Of a stretch of 64,000 bases of DNA, positions 16,627 to 25,678 are shown in pieces. Origin of the DNA: a virus; IMG/VR virus record IMGVR_UViG_3300035703_000005, positions 1 through 64,000 of that record; one strand, written 5' to 3'. The notes under the pieces are model-generated. The model saw only the letters and a program-made list of their open reading frames with translations. It searched no databases and had not been told where the DNA came from. Both the position numbers and the translations under genes were made by a program. The first letter of the stretch is position 1. Each line of letters opens with the position of its first letter.

Positions 16627-16698
16627 TAGGACTGCAGGGAATTGAACCCCGTTCACTCCGTTATAAGCAGAGGGCTTTAACCAATAAGCAACAGTCCC
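16627..16698 (-). tRNA. tRNA-Ile (anticodon TAT)
   Basis: 72 nt. Acceptor GGGACTG pairs with CAGTCCT (G1-U72), anticodon stem CTCTG/CGGAG with loop CTTATAA giving TAT, T-arm CGGGG-TTCAATT-CCCTG. It reads AUA directly, whereas bacteria usually read AUA with a modified CAT tRNA. AUA codons are frequent in this AT-rich genome. Confidence 0.9.
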
Positions 16699-16707
16699 AT
16701 AAAGATC

Positions 16708-16917
16708 CTACTCGGTTTTGTAGGTTTTAGGATTATACTTCAAGAACTCAAAGAATGTCAACTTCATTTCTTTTTGAGTCATTCCACAATGTTTTGCTGC
16801 AGCAGGCAAAGTCATTTTTGCCTGAAATAATCCTTGATTAGCTTCATGAACATTTTCTGGAGTAGTTTTCACTGGATACTCATAAAGATTTTTGTAACTA
16901 ATTTTAAATGGATTCAT
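16708..16917 (-). CDS. hypothetical protein, possible helix-turn-helix (69 aa)
   Basis: Start ATG 16917 (MNPFKISYKN), one base after the stop of the upstream 49-aa gene. The segment TLPAAAKHCGMTQKEMKLTF looks like a helix-turn-helix (short helix, CGMT turn, recognition helix), so DNA binding is possible but unproven. I recall conserved homologues in other cyanophages without known function. Confidence 0.6.
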   Translation of the reverse strand: MNPFKISYKNLYEYPVKTTPENVHEANQGLFQAKMTLPAAAKHCGMTQKEMKLTFFEFLKYNPKTYKTE

Positions 16918-16918
16918 T

Positions 16919-17068
16919 TTAGATTGGTACAATCTCCAGGTTTTGTGCATTGAGTTCGGTCTTAACGTAAGACTCCCACCTCATTGCGTCTTCTATATTG
17001 TAGAACACCACTTCGTGTTTGGCAAGGCCCTTTTTCTTGGGTTTAAGGTACTGAACCTTATACTTCAT
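16919..17068 (-). CDS. conserved hypothetical basic protein (49 aa)
   Basis: ATG 17068 to TAA 16919; begins MKYKVQYLKPKKKGLAKHEV and ends EIVPI. The beta-alpha-beta look with a basic patch (KPKKKG) recalls short single-domain proteins found in many cyanophages. Coupled to the next gene with a one-base gap. Confidence 0.6.
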   Translation of the reverse strand: MKYKVQYLKPKKKGLAKHEVVFYNIEDAMRWESYVKTELNAQNLEIVPI

Positions 17069-17094
17069 AATGATTGCATTGATGAACATTAATT

Positions 17095-17826
17095 TTATAG
17101 GATAAATCCGGATTCCTCAACAGTTTTTGACATACTGTAATATTTTTTAGGGTCTCTAAAAGTTTCATGTATATCAAAATTTCTATCTTCAAAAAATTTT
17201 AAAAGATATTTGGAAAATTCTACATTTTGGATAAGCGTAAGATGATTTGGTCTTATATGTGGATATTCGAATACTCTTATTTTCGAAAACTGTATCATAT
17301 CTTGTAATTGTATTCTCCACATTCCTGGTATTTTTTCTGATAAAATTTTATTTTTTTTCATTTTACTAAAATCAAATGAATCTATATTAAAAGAATCTGG
17401 TCTTTTAAGTTTTACACTATCTTTCATGGAAATGACATTTATTAAATTTTTTAATTTATATTCTTTTGAGTTTTCTTTTTCATTAATAATCCAATTTTTT
17501 AATTCATTTGTTAGAGGTCTTTTTTCGTATATTTGTTGTGATTCAAATATATTATCTAAAGTATCTGATTGAATAAAACTACAATAATGTTCTAAAATAT
17601 TATTATTATTAAAATCTGAAATTAACCAACTTCTAGTAGGTTGAGTCCAGAAAAATAATACATAATCATATTTTTCATGAGTTTCTAAAAATTTTAAATA
17701 AGAATATCCAACAGAAGTCCCAGCACGAGCAAATATATCAACTTTACCTTTTGTTAATTTTTCAAAACATTTTGGCCAACCTTGATATGTGGAGGCAAAA
17801 CTGTCTCCGTATATAGCTATTTTCAT
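17095..17826 (-). CDS. SGNH/GDSL hydrolase-like protein, copy 2
   Basis: Opens MKIAIYGDSFAS, the block I motif of SGNH hydrolases with Ser9 as nucleophile, and near the C-terminus has IRPNHLTLIQNVEFSKYL, a block V-like His. The usual Asp three residues before that His is not evident, so catalysis is uncertain. It is a close paralogue of the gene just upstream (17823-18569), sharing FLETHEKYD, SVKLKRPDS and the RKxHLT block. SGNH enzymes commonly remove acyl groups from glycans. Start coupled by ATGA. Confidence 0.65.
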   Translation of the reverse strand: MKIAIYGDSFASTYQGWPKCFEKLTKGKVDIFARAGTSVGYSYLKFLETHEKYDYVLFFWTQPTRSWLISDFNNNNILEHYCSFIQSDTLDNIFESQQIYEKRPLTNELKNWIINEKENSKEYKLKNLINVISMKDSVKLKRPDSFNIDSFDFSKMKKNKILSEKIPGMWRIQLQDMIQFSKIRVFEYPHIRPNHLTLIQNVEFSKYLLKFFEDRNFDIHETFRDPKKYYSMSKTVEESGFIL

Positions 17827-18569
17827 TGCAAAAATCCAGAATCCTCATATGTTTTTGACATAGTGTAATATTTCTTGGGATTTTTGAATGTTTTGTGAAT
17901 ATCAAAATCTTTACGTTCAAATTGAATATGCATATATTTTGCAAACTCTATATTTTGAACGTATGTTAGATGATTTTTTCTAACGTTAAAGTCTTCGGCA
18001 AGAAAAAAACATTGACCAAACATTTTTTTTGAAAATTGCATCATATCTACCAGAGTCACATTAGTAATTCCTTTAGTTTTTCTAAAATTAAAACATTCAA
18101 CATTAATTGAATCTGGTCTTTTTAGTTTAACACTATCTCTCATAGCGAGATTTAATAACACATTATTATGTGGATATAAATTCATAAATTGGTGTTGATA
18201 AACCGTCCACTTTTTTAAGTTTTCATTTAATTCTGGAAAATATTTTCGAAGAGGTTTGTTTTTAAACATCAAAAGTTGAGTTTCAAAACAATTTTCTAAA
18301 GTCCAATCGCAGGATAAAGATATATGATGATTTATCTTTAAAGTATTTGGATTTTCAGAAACTAAACTACTTCTTTTATTGGAACTCCATAAAAAAATAA
18401 TACGATCATATTTTTCATGAGTTTCTAAAAATCTTAGATACGAAAAGTCAGCACTGGTAGATGAAACTGCAAAAATATCTATAGAACTTGATTTTACCAA
18501 GTTTGCAAAATATTTTGGCCATCCATCATATTCTCTTCCAAAACTGTCTCCGTATATAGCTATTTTCAT
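17823..18569 (-). CDS. SGNH/GDSL hydrolase-like protein, copy 1
   Basis: Opens MKIAIYGDSFGREYDGWPKY and carries NVRKNHLTYVQNIEFAKYM near the end. 248 aa, head-to-tail duplicate of 17095-17826; the N-terminal 80 residues and the C-terminal 40 are the best conserved. A late-like TATAAATT is at 18598-18605. An enzyme acting on host surface or virion glycans is inference. Confidence 0.65.
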   Translation of the reverse strand: MKIAIYGDSFGREYDGWPKYFANLVKSSSIDIFAVSSTSADFSYLRFLETHEKYDRIIFLWSSNKRSSLVSENPNTLKINHHISLSCDWTLENCFETQLLMFKNKPLRKYFPELNENLKKWTVYQHQFMNLYPHNNVLLNLAMRDSVKLKRPDSINVECFNFRKTKGITNVTLVDMMQFSKKMFGQCFFLAEDFNVRKNHLTYVQNIEFAKYMHIQFERKDFDIHKTFKNPKKYYTMSKTYEDSGFLQ

Positions 18570-18597
18570 TAGTAGGAGTTTGTGAAATCTCTTTATT

Positions 18598-18605
18598 AAT
18601 TTATA
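18598..18605 (-). promoter_or_regulatory. candidate late promoter of the SGNH pair
   Basis: TATAAATT, 7 of 8 matches to TATAAATA, 28 bases ahead of ATG 18569. Confidence 0.35.
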
Positions 18606-18613
18606 ATCGAAAA

Positions 18614-18784
18614 TTAATCTGCATCAACTTCACCACGCAATTCTGCAAGTTTTGCAGTTGCAAAACATTCGACCGCAGTCCAATATACTTCACCACTCAT
18701 GGGAAAAAATTCATCAACAAAATGAGCTGCACAATCTTCCTGAAATTCACGAAGTTCTTGCAGAGTGTTACGATCAATGTGCAT
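18614..18784 (-). CDS. hypothetical acidic protein (56 aa)
   Basis: ATG 18784 to TAA 18614, product start MHIDRNTLQELREFQEDCAA. Helical and acidic. It is the first gene after a very good sigma70-type promoter (18811-18839), so it should be expressed early. Function unknown; possible host-takeover mini-protein (inference from promoter and size only). Confidence 0.65.
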   Translation of the reverse strand: MHIDRNTLQELREFQEDCAAHFVDEFFPMSGEVYWTAVECFATAKLAELRGEVDAD

Positions 18785-18810
18785 GTAAGGGCGGTTGAGA
18801 GAACGACCTT

Positions 18811-18839
18811 ATCATATCAAGATGTGTAGGCGGTGTCAA
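18811..18839 (-). promoter_or_regulatory. early (sigma70-type) promoter
   Basis: TTGACA (18834-18839), 17-nt spacer, TATGAT (18811-18816) on the minus strand. It leaves a leader of about 20 bases before ATG 18784. Confidence 0.82.
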
Positions 18840-18867
18840 GGGGGGGTGTGGACAGTTTTCCAACTGG

Positions 18868-20553
18868 CTATTCGAATTCAGTGAAATCTGTATTTTCTAA
18901 GGTTGTAATTTGAGTCATTAATTTATTAATTTCTGCAGTTAGAAATCCCATTCCTCTTCTCAATGACCAGGCAGTATTTTCTTTATCATCACGAACATCA
19001 CGAAGTACTCCAGAAGCATTGGCGTAATAATTAATTATGGGTAATTTTTCGGCAATAACTGCATTCATATTTGCTTCTGCAGCAGTAATGTTCGAATTAT
19101 AAGTATTACAAGTTGCAGTGCTAGCCGCACCTGGTGGTTTTGCACTAGTAGTTGTAATTACGGACTGTGGTGTGGTTAGCCCTAATCCAATCACTACTGT
19201 AGTTCCTTCTGGTTTATACTGAAAAGTATAACTCACCACCGTTCCACCAACAACGGTAGGAACATTGAGTCCAGGCCAACTTGCAGCACCAATATAATAT
19301 GGTGCAAAACCAGCTCCTACTGGAGGTTCTGGGTCAATAACTTCTCTCCAATAGGTTACTACATCTGGATCCCCATTGTTAATTATTTTCAAACTATGAC
19401 CATATCCTATTTTTGATTCATTTTTTATAAGAGATATTTCTACAGGATCGGATCCACTCTTAGTGTAATCAAAAGTTTCATCTATACTTGCATCATTTCT
19501 AATAATTACAAATTTTGCATTTGTTCCACCTGAAGGACTTGTAGTACTGATGAAGATGGTTGGATAAAAGGTTACAATTCCGACTCCAAAAGATCCTAAT
19601 GTAGTGGATGCTATTGCAGGTTTACTTAGAATAATAGTATTTACTGTAGCAGTAGCAACTCCAGATACACCTTCATCGTTTACAATTTGTATTTCAGTAG
19701 TAGTTGTTCCAAAACCAACAACTACTGTATCTGATGATGTTACACCAACACGAATGATTCTATCTCCAGTAGAAATTCCTGTAGTTACAATTCCCTGACC
19801 AGTGTGTATTAGGATTGTAGATCCTATTGAAATATCTGCACCAAAAGTTGTTGAAAATCCAATTATAGAAGTAGAACCAAATCCTACTACTTCTGGGAGA
19901 TTTCCTATCGAAAAAATACTTGGACTTTCCAGATCATCTGAGATAGTATCTCCAATCTCTATATTATCTAATGCGGTTGAACTTGAATCATTAACAACAA
20001 TATATGTACTACCTATACCCACAGATCCATCTGGTATTTCTTTTACTAGGTTTGCTCCATAATCTCTATTATGAGGTCTCTTATAATATTTTGCACCATA
20101 GTAATTAATTTGACGATATTGATCTGGGTCTTTTTGAACTTGCCAATATTGATATGTAACTAAAGTTGGACCCGAACTTCCAAAAATACTTGTTCTTTTT
20201 ACTTCTCCAGTCTTTACCCATTTCAAATTGCTTAAACAATTATCCGATATTCTTATATCATAAGCTTGTTTCACGGGAGTAATTGCGGTATTGATATCTT
20301 CAATTAGTCCTGGAATTTTTTTATCCATTTCAACTATTAACTTGTCATAACCATCAATAGTTACATCTGTTAATAGAAGGATGTCATTAATAGATTCTCT
20401 TTGATTTATTTTTTGTTGTTTATCATCCTTTAATGAATCTATAATACTTCTAGAAGTATTAGTACCTCTTGTCAATCCTAAAGAAGATCTTATCAGATCT
20501 GAAGCTTCAGGTCCCGTTGTTGATATACTTGTGGTTCCTATTCCTATAGTCAT
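18868..20553 (-). CDS. virion structural protein (561 aa)
   Basis: Ser/Thr/Gly/Ile/Val-rich with dense beta-strand repeats in the centre and helical segments at both ends (about 35-95 and 480-550), a build typical of cyanophage baseplate or neck structural proteins. It is the last gene of the hub operon, overlapping the previous one by one base. No catalytic motif. I do not know its position in the virion. Confidence 0.65.
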   Translation of the reverse strand: MTIGIGTTSISTTGPEASDLIRSSLGLTRGTNTSRSIIDSLKDDKQQKINQRESINDILLLTDVTIDGYDKLIVEMDKKIPGLIEDINTAITPVKQAYDIRISDNCLSNLKWVKTGEVKRTSIFGSSGPTLVTYQYWQVQKDPDQYRQINYYGAKYYKRPHNRDYGANLVKEIPDGSVGIGSTYIVVNDSSSTALDNIEIGDTISDDLESPSIFSIGNLPEVVGFGSTSIIGFSTTFGADISIGSTILIHTGQGIVTTGISTGDRIIRVGVTSSDTVVVGFGTTTTEIQIVNDEGVSGVATATVNTIILSKPAIASTTLGSFGVGIVTFYPTIFISTTSPSGGTNAKFVIIRNDASIDETFDYTKSGSDPVEISLIKNESKIGYGHSLKIINNGDPDVVTYWREVIDPEPPVGAGFAPYYIGAASWPGLNVPTVVGGTVVSYTFQYKPEGTTVVIGLGLTTPQSVITTTSAKPPGAASTATCNTYNSNITAAEANMNAVIAEKLPIINYYANASGVLRDVRDDKENTAWSLRRGMGFLTAEINKLMTQITTLENTDFTEFE

Positions 20554-21353
20554 TATTGTTTATACTCCACTTCAAGTTTTTCTACGTCAATTCTTTCAGC
20601 GTAAATAATATAACTACAATCAATTGATCCGCCTGTATTATTTACTATGTTTATTTTTCTTCCCCATTCTATATTTTTTACATATAATTCTTGATAGAAT
20701 GTATGTGAAGTTAGATTCACCGTAATTGTTTCTGGGTCTATTAAGTTATTCCAGTAATCTGGCAATTCTATTACATTATTTCCAATCAATCTACCTCTGT
20801 AATAGACCCCTATTTCCGGACCTTCCAAACAAGAATGTTTAAGTCTCATTCCCAGTTTATTTGGGTGGGGAATATCAAATAGTTTAAAGGGAGCAGCAAC
20901 AGAAGCAAACTGACCAAAAGCAGCTTCAATCCTAGGAGTAATTATCTTTGTTGCAGTTAGGGTTCTATCGACAATTACAGTATTAAATGTATTAAATTTT
21001 GTCCCTTGATTCATTCCATTTTTTATATTAATGGAATTACTCAAACTTAAGGCATTTCTTATCGTAACCCCAATTTTTGAAGTTAATCCTGTTACATTTG
21101 AAACCGCAGCTCTGTTAACAACTCCAAAAACATTCGTAATACCTACAATTTCCAAAGAAACTGGAATACCTGGAGCTAAAGGTGGTCCGATCATGCAACC
21201 AGCTCTAGGAACTCCTGCAGAAATTGTTGCACCAATATAAACCGGTCCGTTTAACACAGTAACACCAGGAAGTGCTCTGGTACTAATATCTAAGAAAGAT
21301 GTGTCTAGTTGTCCTACTATGAGTTTATCGAAATTTTCGATAGATCCGAACAT
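20553..21353 (-). CDS. virion structural protein, fibre/baseplate type (266 aa)
   Basis: The C-terminal half from KLFDIPHPNKLGMRLKHSCL (about 157-176) through LEGPEIGVYYRG, IELPDYWNNL and VNLTSHTFYQELYVKN is a domain I recall next to the fibre ends of many marine phages, often beside S74 chaperones. The N-terminal half is beta-rich with short repeats. Probably a small fibre or baseplate appendage attached near the hub. Confidence 0.65.
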   Translation of the reverse strand: MFGSIENFDKLIVGQLDTSFLDISTRALPGVTVLNGPVYIGATISAGVPRAGCMIGPPLAPGIPVSLEIVGITNVFGVVNRAAVSNVTGLTSKIGVTIRNALSLSNSINIKNGMNQGTKFNTFNTVIVDRTLTATKIITPRIEAAFGQFASVAAPFKLFDIPHPNKLGMRLKHSCLEGPEIGVYYRGRLIGNNVIELPDYWNNLIDPETITVNLTSHTFYQELYVKNIEWGRKINIVNNTGGSIDCSYIIYAERIDVEKLEVEYKQ

Positions 21354-21365
21354 AATTTATTTTAC

Positions 21366-21932
21366 CTATGTAAGAAATTTTTGAACTTTAGTTAACACAG
21401 ATAAAATTTTACCTATACTAAATCCTTGGAACAAATCTGATAATACACCTCTGGCTAGTTGTATGCCTCCAGCTAATTCTATTACTTGAGCAACAAGAGT
21501 AATATTATTTGAACCCAAAATAGTCGTATTAGTTGATTGAATATTGGTAACTGGAGCCTTTAGATTCATAATCTTGGGTGAGTTCAAAGTAACTTCACCA
21601 TTTCCATCAGTAGATTCAATTCTAATATTTTTGCCTCTAATTATCACATCTCCACTCATAGCCTCGATGACTATATCACCAGTCTGTGTTCTAATAATTT
21701 TGGCGGGTTGTTTATCTGGAACTGGTTTATTTGGATCACATCCAGATATTTCATAAGAAACTTGTTTGCACTGTTCGTAGTAATTGCCGTTTTGCAAAAA
21801 CATAAACCCCTGACCATTGTCAGTGGTTATCGAATAATCAATAGTCTGCTTCAAGATTTGATCTCTTGTTCCAGATTTTACTACATATCCAGGTTTCTTT
21901 TCGTAATATTCTTTAGGATGATTGTCTGTCAT
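21366..21932 (-). CDS. beta-helical spike (needle) protein of the baseplate
   Basis: From about residue 80 the sequence repeats short strands of the type GDIVIEAMSGDVIIRGKNIR followed by EVTLNSPKIMNLKAPVTNIQ, the look of the triple-stranded beta-helix of the T4 gp5 C-terminal needle and of VgrG spikes. It starts three bases after the gp5-like gene ends. So the spike that is fused to gp5 in T4 may be encoded here as a separate protein. Confidence 0.65.
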   Translation of the reverse strand: MTDNHPKEYYEKKPGYVVKSGTRDQILKQTIDYSITTDNGQGFMFLQNGNYYEQCKQVSYEISGCDPNKPVPDKQPAKIIRTQTGDIVIEAMSGDVIIRGKNIRIESTDGNGEVTLNSPKIMNLKAPVTNIQSTNTTILGSNNITLVAQVIELAGGIQLARGVLSDLFQGFSIGKILSVLTKVQKFLT

Positions 21933-21935
21933 TTT

Positions 21936-24194
21936 TTACACACACTGAACTACTGATTTAATTTCATCTGTTCCAATTCCAGTTCTTAAATCTGGGTTAT
22001 CAACAATATATTGTGGAACATACTGAACTACTGGATATAATTCCGCACCTTCTCCTGTATTTGTATTTATTACCACTGGTGGAACTGACTTAAATTCGGT
22101 AGAACAATAATTCGCTGAAGTAACTCCTATGATAGATCCATTTTTGGAAAGAATTGGACCATAAACGCAGTTTCCAATGTTTATAGTATCTCCAGATGTA
22201 TAACCAACACCGGGTCTTTCCACAATGACATTAGTTACTATACCAACGGGAGTACTTGATACTCCAACAATTCTTCTAGTTTGTTGCGTAGTTGTTCTTT
22301 GTACTGTTGACGACTCTGGTGTTATTTCAGTTTCTACTACAGGTTCAGTTAAATTTGTTTGGCAATATCCAGACCCCACACTTCTTAAGTAGATTGCTGA
22401 AATATTTCCGTTAGGATTTATTACACTTGTAGCTTCTGCTCCAGATCCGTAATTGGAATTATCTACTATAGAAACTCTTGGTGGATATGTGTAACCTCTT
22501 CCTGGATCATCTACTCGAATCGTAAGTAAAGATCCGTCCGTTGGAGATACTACAGCAGTTGCTCTTGCTCCAATACCGTCACCAGAAATAATAATTTCTG
22601 GTGGAATACAATTATAAAATCTTACTCCAAATGGCAATGGACCCAAATCTGTTTGTGTTAGTGGATTAATAATTCTAGATCTGCAATCTCTAAAAGGAGT
22701 ATCTCCAGATCCAAATATAGAGAGATATCCTAAAGTTTCATCAATATTGTTTCCTAATCCATTAAGAATGTCAATAGTTCCAATTGAATTTGCCCAACTA
22801 TCTGGAGGGGGAAATTTAATTCCATTAAAAGGATCATATTCTGAGGTTGATTGACATTGAAGAGAGTCACAATCTAAGAAACTTAATAATTGATTTAAAA
22901 TATTTACTGCACCCCTCATTGTACCAACAATACCACTAATTCCCCCAGATAACCACTCCAACCCAGATAAAACAGTTCCAAGAGCACCATCAATTATATC
23001 TGCAAGTTTTTGAATTAATGCTCCAGCTAGTTCTTCTGTTGCACATCTAGGAATGTTGGGACTTTTTCCTAATATTCCACTTAAAAGACTTATAATAAAG
23101 TCTAATAATGGTCCAAAAATTTTTTCAAACAGACAAAAAATAATATTAAGAACTTGTTTTCCAGCTTCAGAAACTTGCAATTGTTGTGGTTTGGGAATTA
23201 CTAGAGCGATCAAATCTCTAAACAAATTACCAACAAGTTTCATAACCATATCTCTCATTCCATTGATAACCAATTTCATGATTGATGCTATTGATCTCGC
23301 AACTCTTCTAATAAATTGTTCAATATCAACAATTGAGTTTCTTATTGGATCGATAAAACCTAAAGCAGTTTTTTCTAATCCATTAACAAATCCAATAAAA
23401 CTTTGAAGGGTATTGGTAAGTTGTGCGAGAATATTGTCACCACAACCATTTGAACTTTGAATTGCCCCAGCATCCCTAAAAGGTTTTAAAAATGCACCCA
23501 AAGAAGCATCATCCAAAAATAATTGATCCGTAACAACACCCTGATATGAAAAATTTGAACCAGAGTTACTTTGAGTGTTTGGTGTGAGTGGAGAAAAATC
23601 TGGAGATACGCTCAAACTTTCGGCAGTGTCTATACCGAATTGAGGATTACTTTGCATTGTAAATGCAGACCCAGAATCAACCGTGTTTTGATTAACTGGG
23701 TTAACTGTTCCCTGTTGGTTTGCGTATTGTCTTGTTAATCCTGTTTTGAAATTACCTTTCATTCCCGTAAAAGGTTTGAATGGTCCTGGTTCTTTTGCAT
23801 TTTTAACTGCTTGTGTCCTATAAAAACAGGACATGATGACAGGTTGTTGACCCTCTTCACCATCCAAAAAGAAACCTAATACAGATTCTCCACCAACAAG
23901 TGTTGGAATTTTTCCAAACCCACCCTGACCTGGAGCTCCATCTGAAGCACTCGTTAAAACATGAGCCCATGGCAGATCTTTATCTGGAAGAATATTACTA
24001 TCAAATGAGTGGTATCCAATTATCCTAACTTTTACTCGATATGCCCAACTATTTTCTTTTTTATTTGATTCTAATTTTCCATCTACTCTTGATTTTTCGT
24101 CACGCCAAACTTGTGGATCTGCGACTTGTCCGATCCACCATACAAAACCATCTTTTCCGATAAAGTTTGACTTTAATAAAGATTCTTCAATCAT
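21936..24194 (-). CDS. 5: baseplate hub subunit gp5, lysozyme-free
   Basis: The N-terminus (NFIGKDGFVWWIGQVADPQV, then YRVKVRIIGYHS and LPWAHVLTSASDG) is the OB-fold of T4 gp5. T4 gp5 has an internal lysozyme; here the region after residue 150 has no lysozyme motif and instead contains a hydrophobic helical stretch (about 270-430) and GxGY-type beta repeats (GRGYTYPPRV, GSGYCQT). The peptidoglycan-degrading activity seems moved to the genes at 25679 and 27574. It shares one base with cp12 upstream. Confidence 0.8.
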   Translation of the reverse strand: MIEESLLKSNFIGKDGFVWWIGQVADPQVWRDEKSRVDGKLESNKKENSWAYRVKVRIIGYHSFDSNILPDKDLPWAHVLTSASDGAPGQGGFGKIPTLVGGESVLGFFLDGEEGQQPVIMSCFYRTQAVKNAKEPGPFKPFTGMKGNFKTGLTRQYANQQGTVNPVNQNTVDSGSAFTMQSNPQFGIDTAESLSVSPDFSPLTPNTQSNSGSNFSYQGVVTDQLFLDDASLGAFLKPFRDAGAIQSSNGCGDNILAQLTNTLQSFIGFVNGLEKTALGFIDPIRNSIVDIEQFIRRVARSIASIMKLVINGMRDMVMKLVGNLFRDLIALVIPKPQQLQVSEAGKQVLNIIFCLFEKIFGPLLDFIISLLSGILGKSPNIPRCATEELAGALIQKLADIIDGALGTVLSGLEWLSGGISGIVGTMRGAVNILNQLLSFLDCDSLQCQSTSEYDPFNGIKFPPPDSWANSIGTIDILNGLGNNIDETLGYLSIFGSGDTPFRDCRSRIINPLTQTDLGPLPFGVRFYNCIPPEIIISGDGIGARATAVVSPTDGSLLTIRVDDPGRGYTYPPRVSIVDNSNYGSGAEATSVINPNGNISAIYLRSVGSGYCQTNLTEPVVETEITPESSTVQRTTTQQTRRIVGVSSTPVGIVTNVIVERPGVGYTSGDTINIGNCVYGPILSKNGSIIGVTSANYCSTEFKSVPPVVINTNTGEGAELYPVVQYVPQYIVDNPDLRTGIGTDEIKSVVQCV

Positions 24195-24406
24195 CAGCTT
24201 TCGTAAATTCTACACTCTAGTGCATCTGGATTTAGTTCACAAAACAATTCCAAGGGAGTTGGGTCATGATCATCGTCCGGATGATTTAATTTATAAGTCT
24301 CAAGAGATTCTAGTTCTTCTTGAGTATGTCTTCTTGCTTGTGGGGAAGTAATTGGATTGTCAAGAATGTCTTTATCCTTGGCAATATGTTCGTCTATGTT
24401 TTTCAT
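24194..24406 (-). CDS. cp12: CP12-like Calvin cycle inhibitor
   Basis: 70 aa ending PTPLELFCELNPDALECRIY, the CP12 C-terminal signature with cysteines 56 and 65 separated by eight residues. A degenerate version of the central AWDxVEEL element (QEELESLETY) precedes it; the N-terminal cysteine pair is missing, as in some short forms. CP12 ties GAPDH to phosphoribulokinase and shuts down the Calvin cycle; the phage protein is thought to steer carbon into the pentose phosphate pathway. Unusually, it sits inside the baseplate hub operon, overlapping gp5 by one base. Confidence 0.8.
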   Translation of the reverse strand: MKNIDEHIAKDKDILDNPITSPQARRHTQEELESLETYKLNHPDDDHDPTPLELFCELNPDALECRIYES

Positions 24407-24408
24407 GA

Positions 24409-25677
24409 TTAGTATAGTCCGTAGGAGTCTCTAATAAGTTTAAGAGAAGTTACCACTTGTCCACCCTCAAAGTGATGTCTAAGTTCTTTAATCAAGTATT
24501 TTCCACTTTGTTCTTCATCTACAGTAGATCTTTTAGTTGAATCTACTTTAGGAAAATGTGCTTCTATGACATCGCCAGCTTTAAGATTAATATTGCAGGG
24601 AACTACCATATTTAGTGACTGAGTAAACAATAAGTTATACCTCGAAAAAGATTTAGCCATATCAGTATTATCTCTACCAGAACTACCTGCAATATCATTT
24701 GGATCTAAAGTTCCTCGATCACTAGTCCTAACTAAAATTCTTGAAAAAGATTCACCAAAACCCTCCGGAATACTTAATTCTTCTTGAGCTCCCAATTTAC
24801 TTTTGATTTCATCCTTCAAGTAATAACCATAAATGTCTACTTTATTTTCATATAAATCATAAAAGTAAGTTTTGTTGGCATACATACCAACTCTTAAGGA
24901 CTTCATTAAATCTATATTTTTCTCTACATTATAGTTAAGAATTGTAAAGTTCGCAGCATTTGATTGATGTTCTATTACGGAATTATAGGTATATTTTGGA
25001 ACAGAACCTTGTGATTTAGTTGCAGACACTAATTTTTCTATACTTTTAAAATTAAATCCTTCCTTATTTTCGTAAAATAAGAATCCAGCAACACCTTTTG
25101 CTTGAGATCCTCTAGTCCCAGATGAAGTATTATCTGGTATTCCTTTTGGACCCAACCAAGTTAAAATGTGGAATGGTTTTTTCTGATTTCCTATGAAAGA
25201 GTAAGAATTAGAAGTTTTTTCTATATTTTCACTCTGAAATTTGTTGGTGCGCAAAATATCTCTAAGAATTGAAGTTACATGTTCATTAATTGGAACTTTT
25301 TGATATTTCTTCTCTACTCTAGAAGTTTCATTTGTAAGTCCTTCTCTGGATACTAAGTTCAAAGTAAACTGTTCACTAACTCCATTTGATACATAATTAC
25401 TAACTTTGTAAACATACATTCCATCATCACCGTCAAGAATAAAATTACCTGTGGCCACAGATAAATCTAGAATTACCTTTTCTCCACCACGAATCGGCAA
25501 TCCATGAACTAAACTGTTAGACATTGCAACATTAATTGTCATGGTAACGCAGGGTGAAAGAATATCTTCAAAATAATCTATAGACAATACACTATTTGTG
25601 ATATCAATTCTTTTTTTCCCGTCAAGAGAAAAAATTTCAAGGGCGTTATATTTTAAACCTGCTACTGCCTGTGACAT
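24409..25677 (-). CDS. baseplate hub protein, gp27-like
   Basis: 422 aa with the features of hub proteins of the gp27/GpD type: an N-terminal beta-barrel that begins with an interaction with the long axis (ITNSVLSIDYFEDILSPCVTMTINV), a middle alpha/beta part, and a final barrel (GDVIEAHFPKVDS, GKYLIKELRHHFEGGQVVTSLKL). It precedes cp12 and gp5 in the same operon, as gp27 is the partner of gp5. Homology to T4 gp27 at sequence level is too weak for me to be certain. Confidence 0.65.
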   Translation of the reverse strand: MSQAVAGLKYNALEIFSLDGKKRIDITNSVLSIDYFEDILSPCVTMTINVAMSNSLVHGLPIRGGEKVILDLSVATGNFILDGDDGMYVYKVSNYVSNGVSEQFTLNLVSREGLTNETSRVEKKYQKVPINEHVTSILRDILRTNKFQSENIEKTSNSYSFIGNQKKPFHILTWLGPKGIPDNTSSGTRGSQAKGVAGFLFYENKEGFNFKSIEKLVSATKSQGSVPKYTYNSVIEHQSNAANFTILNYNVEKNIDLMKSLRVGMYANKTYFYDLYENKVDIYGYYLKDEIKSKLGAQEELSIPEGFGESFSRILVRTSDRGTLDPNDIAGSSGRDNTDMAKSFSRYNLLFTQSLNMVVPCNINLKAGDVIEAHFPKVDSTKRSTVDEEQSGKYLIKELRHHFEGGQVVTSLKLIRDSYGLY

Positions 25678-25678
25678 G

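Noticed and set aside
23053-23406. Plus-strand open frame opposite gp5
   Set aside because: Lies wholly within gp5 on the opposite strand with no promoter or ribosome site.
21936-24194. Lysozyme activity for gp5
   Set aside because: No T4-lysozyme-like Glu/Asp motif region is seen after the OB domain; I call the protein hub subunit only.
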